The notes beneath the pieces are model-generated. The model worked only from the letters and a program-made list of their open reading frames with translations. It was not told the origin of the DNA and did not search any database. Below, in pieces: positions 44,228 through 53,145 of a DNA stretch of 64,000 nt. How positions within the stretch are numbered: position 1 is the stretch's first letter; the number at the start of each line of letters is the position of its first letter. Made by a program: the position numbers and the translations under genes. The stretch is from an uncultured Bacteroidales bacterium (lineage in GTDB: Bacteria > Bacteroidota > Bacteroidia > Bacteroidales > UBA932), in the NCBI GenBank assembly GCA_947302175.1, contig CAMYVB010000001.1, positions 124,001-188,000 of the forward strand, in the 5' to 3' direction.

Positions 44228-44258
44228 CAAAAATAGATGTTTTTTCGCAATATTCAAA
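44228..44258 (-). promoter_or_regulatory. Full promoter for HU
   Basis: On the minus strand, TTTG (44258-44255) and TATTTTTG (44235-44228) are 19 bases apart, a complete Bacteroidota promoter. Predicted leader about 43 bases. Confidence 0.7.
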
Positions 44259-44292
44259 ATCATTTTTCGCTGACTCATTTTGATATGCGCCA

Positions 44293-44300
44293 TATTTTTG
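44293..44300 (+). promoter_or_regulatory. Candidate -7 box for lon
   Basis: TATTTTTG fits TAnnTTTG and gives a leader of about 75 bases to the lon ATG, covering the inverted repeat at 44333-44355. No convincing -33 box. Confidence 0.45.
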
Positions 44301-44332
44301 GCACGATGATTGACCATTAAGTCCGGGCACTA

Positions 44333-44355
44333 TTGGCAGTACGGATTCCTGCCAA
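44333..44355. promoter_or_regulatory. Inverted repeat TTGGCAG-N9-CTGCCAA upstream of lon
   Basis: Seven-base arms at 44333-44339 and 44349-44355 are exact complements across nine bases, the spacing of the CIRCE heat-shock operator, but the arm sequence differs from CIRCE. It lies 26 bases before the lon ATG. Another TTGGCA occurs at 44298-44303. It may be an operator or a leader hairpin. Confidence 0.45.
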
Positions 44356-44380
44356 ATTGTCATATATTTTAGGAACTATT

Positions 44381-46786
44381 ATGGATAATTATACAAATAA
44401 AGAATTCTTGTTTCCCGCGAGTACGGAAGTGAACATCATCCCCGTCATGGGCGAAGGCGGCTCCATGCGCATCGACCCCTCCGAGCTCCCGGACGTCATA
44501 CCCGTGCTGGCGCTTCGCAATGCCGTGCTTTTCCCCGGCACCATATACCCCATCACGATAGGCCGCGAAAAGTCAGTTAAGCTCATACGCGACGCCGAGA
44601 AGAGCGGCTCTTTCATCGCTGCAGTGCCCCAGGTGGACATTTCGGTGGAGGACCCTGCGGCGGAAGACCTGTACCCCTACGGCACCGTGGCCAAGGTCGT
44701 CAAGACCCTTGACATGCCTGATGGCACGATAACCGCCATCATACAGTCCTTCAAGCGCCTGAGCGTGGACGCCGTGCTCTCCTACGAGCCCTACATCACC
44801 GCCCGAGTGCATTATCTCGACGAGTACCTCCCTTCGAGGGACGACAAGGAGATGCGCATGCTCTCCGAGTCCCTCAAGGACAAGGCTTCCACCCTCATAC
44901 GCTCGTCAAATTTCGCCCCCAAGGAGGCAGTCGCCGCCCTCAAGAGCATAGACGATTTCGCCTTCCTTACCAATTTCGTCGCGACTACCATCGACGTCGA
45001 GAACTTTGCCGACAAGGTGGCTCTCCTGCAATACGACGACGTGAAGATGCGCGCCATGAAGCTCCTCACGGTGCTCGACGTCCAGCTCGAGTTCCTCAAG
45101 ATCAAGCAGGAAATCAACCAGAAGGTCAAGGGCGAAATAGACCAGCAGCAGAGGGAATACTACCTCAACAACCAGCTGCGCACCATCCAGGAAGAGCTGG
45201 GCATGGACGACAGCGAGGAGCTCGCCAGGTTCCGCGAAAGGGCTGCCGCCAAGAAGTGGCCCGAAAAGGTCGCCGCCATCTTCGAAAAGGAGATGGTCAA
45301 GCTCGAGCGCTACAACACTTCCTCGCCCGACTACAGCGTCCAGTACAACTTCATCGAGTTCATGCTCGACCTCCCCTGGGGCGAGATGTCGGAGGACAAC
45401 CTCGACCTCAAGCACGCCCGCAAGGTCCTCGATCACGACCATTTCGGTCTCGACCAGGTCAAGGACCGCATAATCGAGTACCTCGCCGTGCTCAAGCTCA
45501 AGGGCAATATGAAATCCCCCATACTCTGCCTCTACGGCCCTCCCGGAGTGGGCAAAACCTCCCTTGGCAAGTCCGTCGCCAGGGCCCTCGGCCGCGAGTA
45601 CGTGAGGATTTCGCTCGGCGGCATGCACGATGAGGCCGAAATACGCGGCCACCGCAAGACCTATGTCGGCGCCCTGCCCGGCAGGATCCTGAGCGGCATA
45701 GCCCGTGCCGGCAAGTCCAACCCCGTCGTCGTGCTTGACGAGATTGACAAGCTTAATTCCGACTTCAAGGGCGACCCTTCGTCCGCCCTACTCGAAGTCC
45801 TCGACCCCGAGCAGAACTCCACCTTCCACGACAACTATCTCGACATCGATTACGATTTGTCGAACGTCCTTTTCATCACCACCGCCAACGGCATTTCAAG
45901 CATACAGCCCGCCCTCAAGGACAGGATGGAAATGATCAACGTGACCGGCTATCTCGCTGAAGAGAAGGCCGAAATCGCCACCCACTTCCTCCTCCCGAAG
46001 CAGATAGAAGAGCACGGACTGCCCAAAAACGCCTTCCGCTTCGAGCCTTCCGCCCTTCGCGCCGTCATCGACGAGTACACCCACGAAAGCGGCGTCCGCG
46101 GCCTGGAGAAACGCATAGCCAAGATTGCCCGCCTTACCGCCAAGAAGATGGCAATGGAGGAGGAATACCCCACCGTCATCAAGAAAGAGCATCTCAAGGA
46201 GTACCTGGGCCTGCCGACCAATTTCCACGACCTCCAGAAGGGCAACGAAGTCCCCGGAGTCGTGACGGGCCTCGCCTGGACCGAGATGGGCGGCGAAATC
46301 CTCTTCGTAGAGAGCAGCGTCTCCAACGGCAAGGGCGTAATGACCATGACAGGCAACCTCGGCGACGTCATGAAAGAGTCCGCCACCATCGCCTACCAGT
46401 ATATCAAGGCCCACCCCGAGCTCGCCCACATGACCAGCGAGGAGTTCGCAGCCAAGGACATACACGTCCACGTGCCCGAGGGCGCCGTGCCCAAGGATGG
46501 CCCTTCGGCCGGCATCACCATGGTGAGCTCCATGATTTCCGCCCTTCGCGGCGAAAGGATCAAGCTCCATTATGCCATGACAGGCGAAATGACCCTTCGC
46601 GGAAGGGTCCTGCCCGTCGGCGGCATCAAGGAAAAGATACTGGCCGCCAAGCGCTCCGGAGTGAAGACCATAGTCATCTCCGAAGAGAACCGCAAGGATG
46701 TAGAGGACATCAAGGAAATCTACATCAAGGGTCTCGACTTCATCTACGTCCACGACATCAACGACGTAATCAGCAATATATTCTGA
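44381..46786 (+). CDS. lon: ATP-dependent protease Lon
   Basis: This cytoplasmic AAA+ protease degrades misfolded and regulatory proteins. The N-terminal substrate domain runs to about residue 240, followed by a coiled-coil linker. Walker [10 protein letters not shown] is at about residues 385-393, and Walker B is VVVLDEIDK. The protease domain has the Ser-Lys dyad S709 (DGPSAGIT) and K750 (GGIKEKIL). The length of 801 residues is normal. I start at ATG 44381. A TTG-initiated extension to 44333 would run through the inverted repeat. The stop overlaps the ung ATG by one base. Confidence 0.97.
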   Translation: MDNYTNKEFLFPASTEVNIIPVMGEGGSMRIDPSELPDVIPVLALRNAVLFPGTIYPITIGREKSVKLIRDAEKSGSFIAAVPQVDISVEDPAAEDLYPYGTVAKVVKTLDMPDGTITAIIQSFKRLSVDAVLSYEPYITARVHYLDEYLPSRDDKEMRMLSESLKDKASTLIRSSNFAPKEAVAALKSIDDFAFLTNFVATTIDVENFADKVALLQYDDVKMRAMKLLTVLDVQLEFLKIKQEINQKVKGEIDQQQREYYLNNQLRTIQEELGMDDSEELARFRERAAAKKWPEKVAAIFEKEMVKLERYNTSSPDYSVQYNFIEFMLDLPWGEMSEDNLDLKHARKVLDHDHFGLDQVKDRIIEYLAVLKLKGNMKSPILCLYGPPGVGKTSLGKSVARALGREYVRISLGGMHDEAEIRGHRKTYVGALPGRILSGIARAGKSNPVVVLDEIDKLNSDFKGDPSSALLEVLDPEQNSTFHDNYLDIDYDLSNVLFITTANGISSIQPALKDRMEMINVTGYLAEEKAEIATHFLLPKQIEEHGLPKNAFRFEPSALRAVIDEYTHESGVRGLEKRIAKIARLTAKKMAMEEEYPTVIKKEHLKEYLGLPTNFHDLQKGNEVPGVVTGLAWTEMGGEILFVESSVSNGKGVMTMTGNLGDVMKESATIAYQYIKAHPELAHMTSEEFAAKDIHVHVPEGAVPKDGPSAGITMVSSMISALRGERIKLHYAMTGEMTLRGRVLPVGGIKEKILAAKRSGVKTIVISEENRKDVEDIKEIYIKGLDFIYVHDINDVISNIF

Positions 46787-47454
46787 TGGAAGTAAGGATT
46801 GAGCAAAGCTGGAAGGAGGCTCTCGCTCCGGAGTTCGAAAAACCGTATTTCGAGTCGCTGGTGCGCTTCCTCCACGGCGAAAAAGATTCCGGCCGGGTGG
46901 TTTATCCTCCCGGCGGAAGCATTTTCAAGGCTTTCGAGCTCACTCCGCTCCCGTCCGTCAAGGCAGTCATCCTCGGCCAGGATCCCTACCACAACCCCGG
47001 GCAGGCCATGGGCCTTAGTTTTTCCGTCCCCGACGGCATCCCTTCGCCGCCTTCGCTCAACAACATCTTCAAGGAGATTGAGAACGACCTCGGCGTCAGG
47101 ATGTCCGGCAGGACCAATCTCGAGCCCTGGGCCAGGCAGGGAGTGCTCCTTCTGAACGCCATCCTGACGGTGAGGGCCGGAGCTGCTGCTTCGCACAGCG
47201 GCATTGGCTGGCAGGAATTCACCGATGCCGTCATCAGGACGGTGTCCGAGCGCTGCGACGGCGTGGTTTTCCTCCTCTGGGGCAATTTCGCGCGCAGCAA
47301 GCGCGACCTCATCGACACCTCCCGCCACTACGTTCTGGAGGCGGCGCACCCCTCGCCGCTTGCCCGAGGCGCGTTTTTTGGATGCCGTCATTTTTCAAAG
47401 ACCAACGAAATACTCGCCCGCGAGGGCAAAACTCCCATAAACTGGCAGTTATAA
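46786..47454 (+). CDS. ung: Uracil-DNA glycosylase
   Basis: It excises uracil from DNA in base-excision repair. The water-activating motif GQDPYHNPGQAMGLSFSVP (core GQDPYH, near residue 64) and the DNA-intercalation motif HPSPLA (near 187) are both present, as is LLLNAILTVRAG. The length of 222 residues is normal for family 1. It overlaps lon at its start (TGATG) and coaD at its end (TAATG), so the three genes should be co-translated. Confidence 0.97.
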   Translation: MEVRIEQSWKEALAPEFEKPYFESLVRFLHGEKDSGRVVYPPGGSIFKAFELTPLPSVKAVILGQDPYHNPGQAMGLSFSVPDGIPSPPSLNNIFKEIENDLGVRMSGRTNLEPWARQGVLLLNAILTVRAGAAASHSGIGWQEFTDAVIRTVSERCDGVVFLLWGNFARSKRDLIDTSRHYVLEAAHPSPLARGAFFGCRHFSKTNEILAREGKTPINWQL

Positions 47455-47927
47455 TGAAACGCATAGCGCTTTTCCCCGGATCTTTCGATCCTTTTACCGC
47501 AGGCCATCTCAACATATTGAAGAGGGCCCTTACGATGTTTGACGAAGTCGTTGTCGCCGCCGGCGTCAACCAGGACAAACGCGGCTTTTTCGACATGGAC
47601 TCCAGGCTCGAAATCATACGTCAGGCCACAAAGGGCATGGAAGGCGTGTCATGCATCAAGTATGACGGCCTGACCGTAGACCTTTGCCGCGAAATGGGCA
47701 TACGCCACATCGTGAGGGGCGTGCGCAACATGATTGATTTCGAGACTGAAAGGTCGGTTGCGGATGCTAACCGCCGCCTTGCTCCCGAGATTGAGACCAT
47801 CATTATCCCTACAGCCCAGGAGTTCGCCCACATCTCTTCGTCCGCCGTGCGCGACATCCTGCGCCATGGCGGCGACACGGGTCTTTTCCTTTCAGAAGGA
47901 GTAGTACTTCCTCCCCGTAATGCGTAG
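47454..47927 (+). CDS. coaD: Phosphopantetheine adenylyltransferase
   Basis: This is the fourth step of coenzyme A synthesis, from 4'-phosphopantetheine and ATP to dephospho-CoA. The nucleotidyltransferase motif GSFDPFTAGH (residues 8-17) and the C-terminal ISSSAVRDIL are visible, with RGVRNMIDFETE in between. The length of 157 residues is normal. The start at 47454 overlaps the ung stop. Earlier in-frame codons would extend into ung and are rejected. It overlaps the next gene by eight bases. Confidence 0.96.
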   Translation: MKRIALFPGSFDPFTAGHLNILKRALTMFDEVVVAAGVNQDKRGFFDMDSRLEIIRQATKGMEGVSCIKYDGLTVDLCREMGIRHIVRGVRNMIDFETERSVADANRRLAPEIETIIIPTAQEFAHISSSAVRDILRHGGDTGLFLSEGVVLPPRNA

Positions 47928-49098
47928 GGTCCTTCTCATATTGTCACTTTGCTGCTCGTTTGCCTTCAGTGCGGCTGCGCAGAGGGATTCGCTTTCCATG
48001 GCGAAGCTCTATTCTCTGCTCGACCAGTACGTAGCCGCCATGGAAGACCTCGACACCCCTGCAAAGGAGGCAGAGTGCGATATGATTGTTTCTTCGTGCC
48101 AGGATTCCCTGTTGAAGCAGGATGTTGCGCTAAGGCTCTACTCGCACTACATCTCTTCCACCCTGATGGGGGAGGAGGCTGTTGCCATCCATCTTTTCGA
48201 CCGCTGGTTCGAAAGCGGTGAAGTGAAGTTCAAGAGCGGCAGCGACTTCTATCAGGCGCGCATTTATGCCACGTTCAACCGCAATTCGCTGGTGGGCTTG
48301 CCCTCGCCCGTCATCGAGATGCAGGACAGCTCAGGCAGTCCCATTACGGTCCCTGGAGGCTCAGGCAGGCGTACGATACTGTATTTTTATGATATATCCT
48401 GCCCCAAGTGCAGCATGGAGTCGGTCCTGCTGCGCTATTATCTCAACGACGTGGATTCGGAGCTGGATTTTTACGCTCTGTACTGCGGCTCGGATGCTGC
48501 TGAGTGGGAGAAATACCGCTCGGAGAGACTTCCTCAGGGCAATTCCAAGGTAAGGGTTTTCCATGCCTGGGATCCGGAGGGGGAGAGCGGCTTCCAGATG
48601 CAGTTCGGAGTGCTCCAGACGCCCAGGCTTTTCCTGCTGGACAGAGATGGTACCATCATCGGGCGCGGGCTGGATATCGAGGCTTTGCGCCAGATGGTCT
48701 CCGAGGCGGCTGCCGACGATGAGCTGACTATGCGCAATCCAGAGGGGGCGAGCCTGCCCTCCATCAAGGTGCCCGGAGTTCTGAAGCGCTGCGGTAAGTC
48801 TTCGCTCAAAACGCTGAAACTCAGCTCGCTGAGGGGCTCTCCTGCGTATCTGGTCTTTTATTCGCAGACTTGCTCGCGCTGCGCCGCTGCGCTCGATTCT
48901 CTCGATGCCGTTCTCTCCTCGAGCAAGCGCTCAAAAGCTTTTTTAGTCGATGTCGATGAGTTGATGGCAGAGAATCCCGAGCTCATGGGGCAGCTGCTCG
49001 ACTCGTTCGACCTTCGCGTCCTGCCGCACGTTTTTTCCCTCGACTCCCACGGCCGCATCACGGGGCGTTATCTCGATTTGAAAGACGGGGAGAAATGA
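47920..49098 (+). CDS. Secreted protein with two thioredoxin-like domains
   Basis: This is a predicted periplasmic redox protein. A signal peptide (residues 1-20, ending AAA) is followed by a helical segment (about 25-120). The first thioredoxin-like domain has C161-PK-C164 and a cis-Pro loop QTPRLFLLD near 235. The second has C318-SR-C321 and RVLPHVFSLD near 375. The first part resembles TlpA/DUF5106-type proteins. Both CxxC pairs are intact. The length is 392 residues. Overlap with coaD and a promoter at its 3' end for the next gene. Substrate unknown. Confidence 0.8.
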   Translation: MRRVLLILSLCCSFAFSAAAQRDSLSMAKLYSLLDQYVAAMEDLDTPAKEAECDMIVSSCQDSLLKQDVALRLYSHYISSTLMGEEAVAIHLFDRWFESGEVKFKSGSDFYQARIYATFNRNSLVGLPSPVIEMQDSSGSPITVPGGSGRRTILYFYDISCPKCSMESVLLRYYLNDVDSELDFYALYCGSDAAEWEKYRSERLPQGNSKVRVFHAWDPEGESGFQMQFGVLQTPRLFLLDRDGTIIGRGLDIEALRQMVSEAAADDELTMRNPEGASLPSIKVPGVLKRCGKSSLKTLKLSSLRGSPAYLVFYSQTCSRCAAALDSLDAVLSSSKRSKAFLVDVDELMAENPELMGQLLDSFDLRVLPHVFSLDSHGRITGRYLDLKDGEK

Positions 49099-49107
49099 TT
49101 ATCTTTG
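49077..49107 (+). promoter_or_regulatory. Full promoter giving a leaderless transcript
   Basis: TTTG at 49077-49080 and TATCTTTG at 49100-49107 are 19 bases apart. The ATG of the next gene is at 49112, four bases after the box, so transcription should start at or within a base of the initiation codon. The promoter lies across the stop codon of the preceding gene. Confidence 0.7.
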
Positions 49108-49111
49108 CATT

Positions 49112-49348
49112 ATGGCAGCAAGAAAGCGTAGAAACATCCCGAATGTCGACCCTGATTTCCTCGAGAAGCAGAAAGCTTCCCTGGTGAGGAATCACCGCCA
49201 GGTGATACTTTTCAACGAAAAGGAGATGAATGCCATCGACGAGTATTGCCGCCGCTTCAAGATAAAGTCCAAGTCCGCCATGCTCAGGCAGGCGGTTATG
49301 GAGAGGATCCTGGGCGATCTTGACGAAAACCACCCCACTCTTTTTTAG
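49112..49348 (+). CDS. Small RHH-like protein conserved in Bacteroidota
   Basis: This 78-residue basic protein has the segments VILFNEKEMNAIDEYCRRF and KSKSAMLRQAVMERIL, a strand-helix-helix layout like ribbon-helix-helix DNA-binding proteins. The C-terminal DENHPTLF is strikingly constant in Bacteroidota homologues that I recall. It may act as a small DNA-binding regulator, but no target can be read. A consensus promoter sits immediately in front, and the ManA-type gene follows after nine bases. Confidence 0.75.
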   Translation: MAARKRRNIPNVDPDFLEKQKASLVRNHRQVILFNEKEMNAIDEYCRRFKIKSKSAMLRQAVMERILGDLDENHPTLF

Positions 49349-49357
49349 ACAATCGAA

Positions 49358-50305
49358 ATGGAAGAAGAAAAGAAACTCTACCCGCTGGTTCTCATCCCCG
49401 TCGAGGATCCTCCGGGCGAAATATGGCACCTCGCAGATATGGGATACCCCGATTCCATGATACGTGACGGCTATCTTTCCACGGATATACTCTCCGAGGT
49501 TATGGACGTGTATATGGACCGCATAGTCGGGGAAAAGGCCTTCGCCTCTTTCGGAAGGCAATTCCCGGTGATGCTTAAGACCCTGAAGAACAAGCAGGGA
49601 ACGCCCCTTCTGGTGCATCCCGACGACGAGACCGCATTCCAGCGTTTCGATTTCCTTGGAAAAGCCAAGCTGTGGTATGTTCTTTCCGCTCCTGAGGGAG
49701 CTTGTCTCTACCTCGGTTTCAAGGCCGACACCGCGGCTTCCGACTTCTACAATGCCTGCAAGGATGGAAGTGTGCGGAATCTCCTCAAGGAAGTGCCGGT
49801 CAGGCCGGGCGACTGCTTCAAGATTAACCCCGGCACCGTTCATGCAGCTCCCCAAGGCGTTGAAATACTGGAGATTGCCGAGTCGTCGCCGCTCGACTTC
49901 CGCATCTTCAACTGGGGAAAGCAGGAGGGCGAAATGGATCCTTTCGATGAGGAACTGACGCTCGAAGCCGCTTTCGACTTCATCAACTATTCAGAAAGCA
50001 AGGTGGTTAAAGCCTCAGAGGACTATTCCGCTGAAGGAGTGAGGTCCCTTTGTGACGGTCCCGAATTCAAAGCAGGGGAGATCAGCTTGTCCTCGCCGCT
50101 GAAAATTGACGCCTCCCAGTCCGGCTCATTCTCGGCATACTATTGCCTCTCGGGCGAAGCCGCAGTGCAAGTTGCAGCTCCCGGGGCTCAGGAGGAACTT
50201 TTTGCCTTCGCAGCGGGCACAGCCGTCATAGTCCCCGCCGAAGTGGAACAGTTTGTGCTTATACCCCGCCAGGAGAACACGACACTTGTCGAATTAAGCA
50301 TATAG
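49358..50305 (+). CDS. manA: Mannose-6-phosphate isomerase, class I type
   Basis: This zinc-dependent cupin interconverts mannose 6-phosphate and fructose 6-phosphate. The metal-site region reads LLVHPDDETAFQ near residue 85, with a second ligand set at NPGTVHAAPQGVEILE (about 155-170). The length of 315 residues matches the short Bacteroidota/Bacillus form. Together with the phosphohexomutase at 11-12 kb it could supply mannose 1-phosphate for GDP-sugars. The N-terminal ~40 residues are more divergent than usual. Specificity is inferred from the family. Confidence 0.85.
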   Translation: MEEEKKLYPLVLIPVEDPPGEIWHLADMGYPDSMIRDGYLSTDILSEVMDVYMDRIVGEKAFASFGRQFPVMLKTLKNKQGTPLLVHPDDETAFQRFDFLGKAKLWYVLSAPEGACLYLGFKADTAASDFYNACKDGSVRNLLKEVPVRPGDCFKINPGTVHAAPQGVEILEIAESSPLDFRIFNWGKQEGEMDPFDEELTLEAAFDFINYSESKVVKASEDYSAEGVRSLCDGPEFKAGEISLSSPLKIDASQSGSFSAYYCLSGEAAVQVAAPGAQEELFAFAAGTAVIVPAEVEQFVLIPRQENTTLVELSI

Positions 50306-50310
50306 ACAAA

Positions 50311-50721
50311 ATGGCAGACTCGGTAAGGATAGATAAATATGTGTGGGCAATACGCCTGTACAAGACCAGGAGCGACGCTACGGACGCCTGCAACGGCAAC
50401 AAGGTCCAGATAAACGGAAGCCCCGCGAAGCCCTCTAAGGCCGTTAAAATCGGCGATAGCATCTCCGTGCGCAAGGGTAGCGCCCTGATGAGTTACAAGG
50501 TTTTGCAGCTAACGGAGAACCGCCTCGGGGCCAAGCTCGTCCCCGAATTCGCAGAGAATACTACTCCCCAGTCGGAGCTTGACAAGCTTCACGCTCCGGT
50601 CGAGACTTTCTTCGTGAGGCGCGAACGCGGTGAGGGCCGTCCCACCAAGAAGGAAAGACGCGACATGGATGCCCTCTGGGACGGATTCGTCCCTGAGGGC
50701 GACGACGATTTTGACGATTAA
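50311..50721 (+). CDS. hslR: S4-domain RNA-binding protein, Hsp15 (HslR) type
   Basis: This small RNA-binding protein is related to Hsp15, which rescues stalled 50S subunits carrying nascent chains. The S4 domain covers residues about 5-60 with VRIDKYVWAIRLYKTRS and QINGSPAKPSKAVKIGD. A basic then acidic tail ends DDDFDD. The length is 136 residues. The ATG at 50311 begins right at the S4 domain. Upstream in-frame codons lie in manA and are rejected. Confidence 0.88.
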   Translation: MADSVRIDKYVWAIRLYKTRSDATDACNGNKVQINGSPAKPSKAVKIGDSISVRKGSALMSYKVLQLTENRLGAKLVPEFAENTTPQSELDKLHAPVETFFVRRERGEGRPTKKERRDMDALWDGFVPEGDDDFDD

Positions 50722-50742
50722 ACATTTAAGCAACGATAGACT

Positions 50743-51408
50743 ATGGATCTTTGGTATATACTGATACTAATCACCGTCCTGAGCTTCGCGGTGCAGGCTA
50801 TGCTCCAGAGGCGTTTCAGGAAATACAGCGCGGTGCGCACGGGCATTACCGGGGCGGAAGTCGCTGCCAGGATGCTTCGCGACAACGGCATCACAGACGT
50901 CCGCATAGACAGTATTCCCGGCGAACTGACAGACCATTACGACCCCGAAACGAAAACTCTCAACCTGAGCGAGGCCGTCTATGGGCAGCGCAACATAGCC
51001 GCAGCCGCAGTTGCGGCGCATGAGTGCGGCCATGCCGTTCAACACGCGAGCGGATACGCTCCGCTGCGCCTTCGCACTTCGCTCGTGAAGGTCGTTTCTT
51101 TTTCGAACAGGTATGTGTCCTGGGTCCTTCTCCTTGGTCTCCTGCTGATAAAAGTGACCCCCTCACTCCTGTGGCTGGGCATAGCGCTTTTCGCGGCATC
51201 CACCCTTTTCAGCATAGTCACCTTGCCTGTCGAAATTAACGCAAGCGAACGCGCAGTCGCCTGGCTTGAGAGCTCGGGCATAGCGACATACGAGACCAAG
51301 CCCATGGCCGCCGATGCCCTTCGCTGGGCAGCTTATACTTACGTAATCGCCGCCCTGGGCTCGATTGCGACCCTTCTCTATTACATAGGAATAGCAAGAA
51401 ACAGATAA
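50743..51408 (+). CDS. YugP-family membrane zinc metallopeptidase
   Basis: This integral membrane protein has an N-terminal membrane segment, the zinc motif HECGH (residues 93-97) in AAVAAHECGHAVQH, and two to three later membrane segments (about 118-160 and 205-218). EINASERAVAWL near 165 supplies the further conserved Glu/Asn region. The length of 221 residues fits the YugP/Zn-peptidase-2 family, which has no established substrate. The gene is 22 bases downstream of hslR and two bases upstream of the DJ-1 gene. Confidence 0.9.
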   Translation: MDLWYILILITVLSFAVQAMLQRRFRKYSAVRTGITGAEVAARMLRDNGITDVRIDSIPGELTDHYDPETKTLNLSEAVYGQRNIAAAAVAAHECGHAVQHASGYAPLRLRTSLVKVVSFSNRYVSWVLLLGLLLIKVTPSLLWLGIALFAASTLFSIVTLPVEINASERAVAWLESSGIATYETKPMAADALRWAAYTYVIAALGSIATLLYYIGIARNR

Positions 51409-51410
51409 TC

Positions 51411-51980
51411 ATGAAAGGAGCACTGATTTTCCTCGCCGACGGTTTCGAAGACATCGAAGCCCTTGCCACCAGGGACGTTTTACTAAGGGGCGGAGTCCCC
51501 GTGCAGCTGGTCGGAATTGCGGATGACCCGTTCGTCGTTTCCGCCCACAGCCTTGCGGTCGGAGTAGACTGCATGCTGGGCGATTTTGACAACGAGCCTG
51601 CAGACTCTTCAGAAGACATTATGATCTTCCCCGGCGGCATGCCCGGCGCCGCAAATCTTTCCGGGTGCAAAAAGCTTGTCAGCATGATGGACGAGCACTA
51701 TGCCACGGGAGGTACTCTTGCCGCCATTTGCGCCGCTCCCGGCCTCGTCCTTTCCAAGTTGGATAAGCTCCCTGAAGGGCTGGAGTTCACCTGCTACGAC
51801 GGTTTCCAGAGCGCCCTTGAAGAAAGGGGAGCAGAGTTCCTTGCCAAACCTGCAGTAAACTGTGAGCGCATCATCACAGGCCGCGGCCCCGGACACACAA
51901 AAGCTTTCGCCCTGGAGATACTGAAGGCTCTGAAGGGTGAGGCTGTCGCAGAAAAGGTGCGTCAGGGGATGGAACTCTGA
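51411..51980 (+). CDS. DJ-1/PfpI family protein
   Basis: This glutamine-amidotransferase-fold protein of the DJ-1 group is variously reported as a glyoxalase, deglycase or chaperone in the family. The nucleophile elbow AAICAAPGLVLS places Cys at residue 107, and the conserved acidic residue is in LADGFEDIEA (Glu16 region). The FPGGMPGA motif precedes it. The length of 189 residues is normal. Real substrate unknown. The convergent alr gene ends 20 bases further on, with no clear terminator in the gap. Confidence 0.92.
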   Translation: MKGALIFLADGFEDIEALATRDVLLRGGVPVQLVGIADDPFVVSAHSLAVGVDCMLGDFDNEPADSSEDIMIFPGGMPGAANLSGCKKLVSMMDEHYATGGTLAAICAAPGLVLSKLDKLPEGLEFTCYDGFQSALEERGAEFLAKPAVNCERIITGRGPGHTKAFALEILKALKGEAVAEKVRQGMEL

Positions 51981-51999
51981 CGTCGAATAAGCCGTCCGC

Positions 52000-53136
52000 T
52001 TATTTCCTGATGATTACCCGCTGTATGCGGCGGGGAACGGAGGTGAGAATCTCGTAGGGGATGGTATCCAGAATCCCTGCGAGCTCCTCTGCGCTGGGAT
52101 CTTTACCGAAAATAGTGACTGTGTCGCCGACGGAGGCTTCTACGCCGGTGATGTCGAGCATGGTCATATCCATGCAGATGTTCCCTATGGTGGGAACCCT
52201 TTTGCCGTTGAGAAGGAAGGAAGCGCGGCCGCATCCCAGGTGGCGGTCCAGGCCGTCGGCATAGCCGGCGGGGATGGTGGCGATTACCGTGCCTTCGGGG
52301 GCAACTATGCCGTGACGGCCATAGCCTATGGTGCCGTCGCCCTTGTGCAATGTCTTGATTTGTAGTATTTTGACCTTTAGCGACGCAATGGGCCTGAGGC
52401 CGGCGGGGGACTTGACTCCTTCGGGCCTTATGACGGGGTCTATGCCGTAAATACCAATCCCCAGGCGCACCATGTCAAACTGGTACTCGGGGAATCTTTC
52501 TATGCCGGCGGAATTGAGCAGGTGCCAGATGGGATGATAGCCTATGCTCTGCTCTATTACTGTCGCTCCCTTGATGAAAGTATCTATCTGGAAGCGGGTG
52601 TATTCGTCCTCGGAAGGGTCGTCGGCGACGGCGAGGTGCGAATAGACGGAGCGCACCGTTATCTCGGGGGACTCTGCGAGAAAGGCGCAGAGGGCCGGGA
52701 GTTCATCGGCCATGAAGCCGAGACGGTGCATTCCGCTGTCGATCTTTAAGTGTACGGGGAATCCCTTTACGCCCCGCCGCCTGAGGACGTCCCTCAGGGC
52801 GGCGAGGGTGTAGAGATTGGGTATGCCGGGCTCGAGCTTCTTGTCGAGCATCTCGTCGAAGAAATCGGTGCCTGTGGTGAGCACCATGATGGGCATGGAA
52901 ATGCCGGCCTGGCGCAGCTCTATGCCTTCGACGGGAAGGGCCACTGCGAGATAGTCGGCTCCAGCCTGCTGGAGAAGGGATGCTACCTGAACGGCGCCGT
53001 GGCCGTAGGCGTTGGCTTTGACCAGCACCAGCATACGGGTGGAAGAGCTGAGACGCGAGCGGAAGTACCTGTAGTTGTACAGAAGGTCCGGAGCGCTCAG
53101 CTCAAGCCTTGTGAAATCTTCGGCGTGGCCGGTCAT
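52000..53136 (-). CDS. alr: Alanine racemase, standalone
   Basis: This PLP enzyme makes D-alanine for peptidoglycan. The PLP Lys is K40 in LVKANAYGHG, the second catalytic base Tyr is in IPAGYADGLDR near residue 265, and NICMDMTMLD is conserved. The length of 378 residues is that of a single-domain racemase. In many Bacteroidota the racemase is the C-terminal half of a MurF fusion, and no MurF part is present here. It lies nine bases downstream of rubrerythrin on the same strand. Confidence 0.95.
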   Translation of the reverse strand: MTGHAEDFTRLELSAPDLLYNYRYFRSRLSSSTRMLVLVKANAYGHGAVQVASLLQQAGADYLAVALPVEGIELRQAGISMPIMVLTTGTDFFDEMLDKKLEPGIPNLYTLAALRDVLRRRGVKGFPVHLKIDSGMHRLGFMADELPALCAFLAESPEITVRSVYSHLAVADDPSEDEYTRFQIDTFIKGATVIEQSIGYHPIWHLLNSAGIERFPEYQFDMVRLGIGIYGIDPVIRPEGVKSPAGLRPIASLKVKILQIKTLHKGDGTIGYGRHGIVAPEGTVIATIPAGYADGLDRHLGCGRASFLLNGKRVPTIGNICMDMTMLDITGVEASVGDTVTIFGKDPSAEELAGILDTIPYEILTSVPRRIQRVIIRK

Positions 53137-53145
53137 TGAAGGGGA

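Noticed and set aside
44333..44355. Classical CIRCE operator
   Set aside because: Spacing matches, but the arms TTGGCAG/CTGCCAA differ from TTAGCACTC/GAGTGCTAA, so it is reported only as an inverted repeat.
44333..44380. TTG start for lon
   Set aside because: The extension would translate the inverted repeat in the leader. Family members start near the ATG at 44381.
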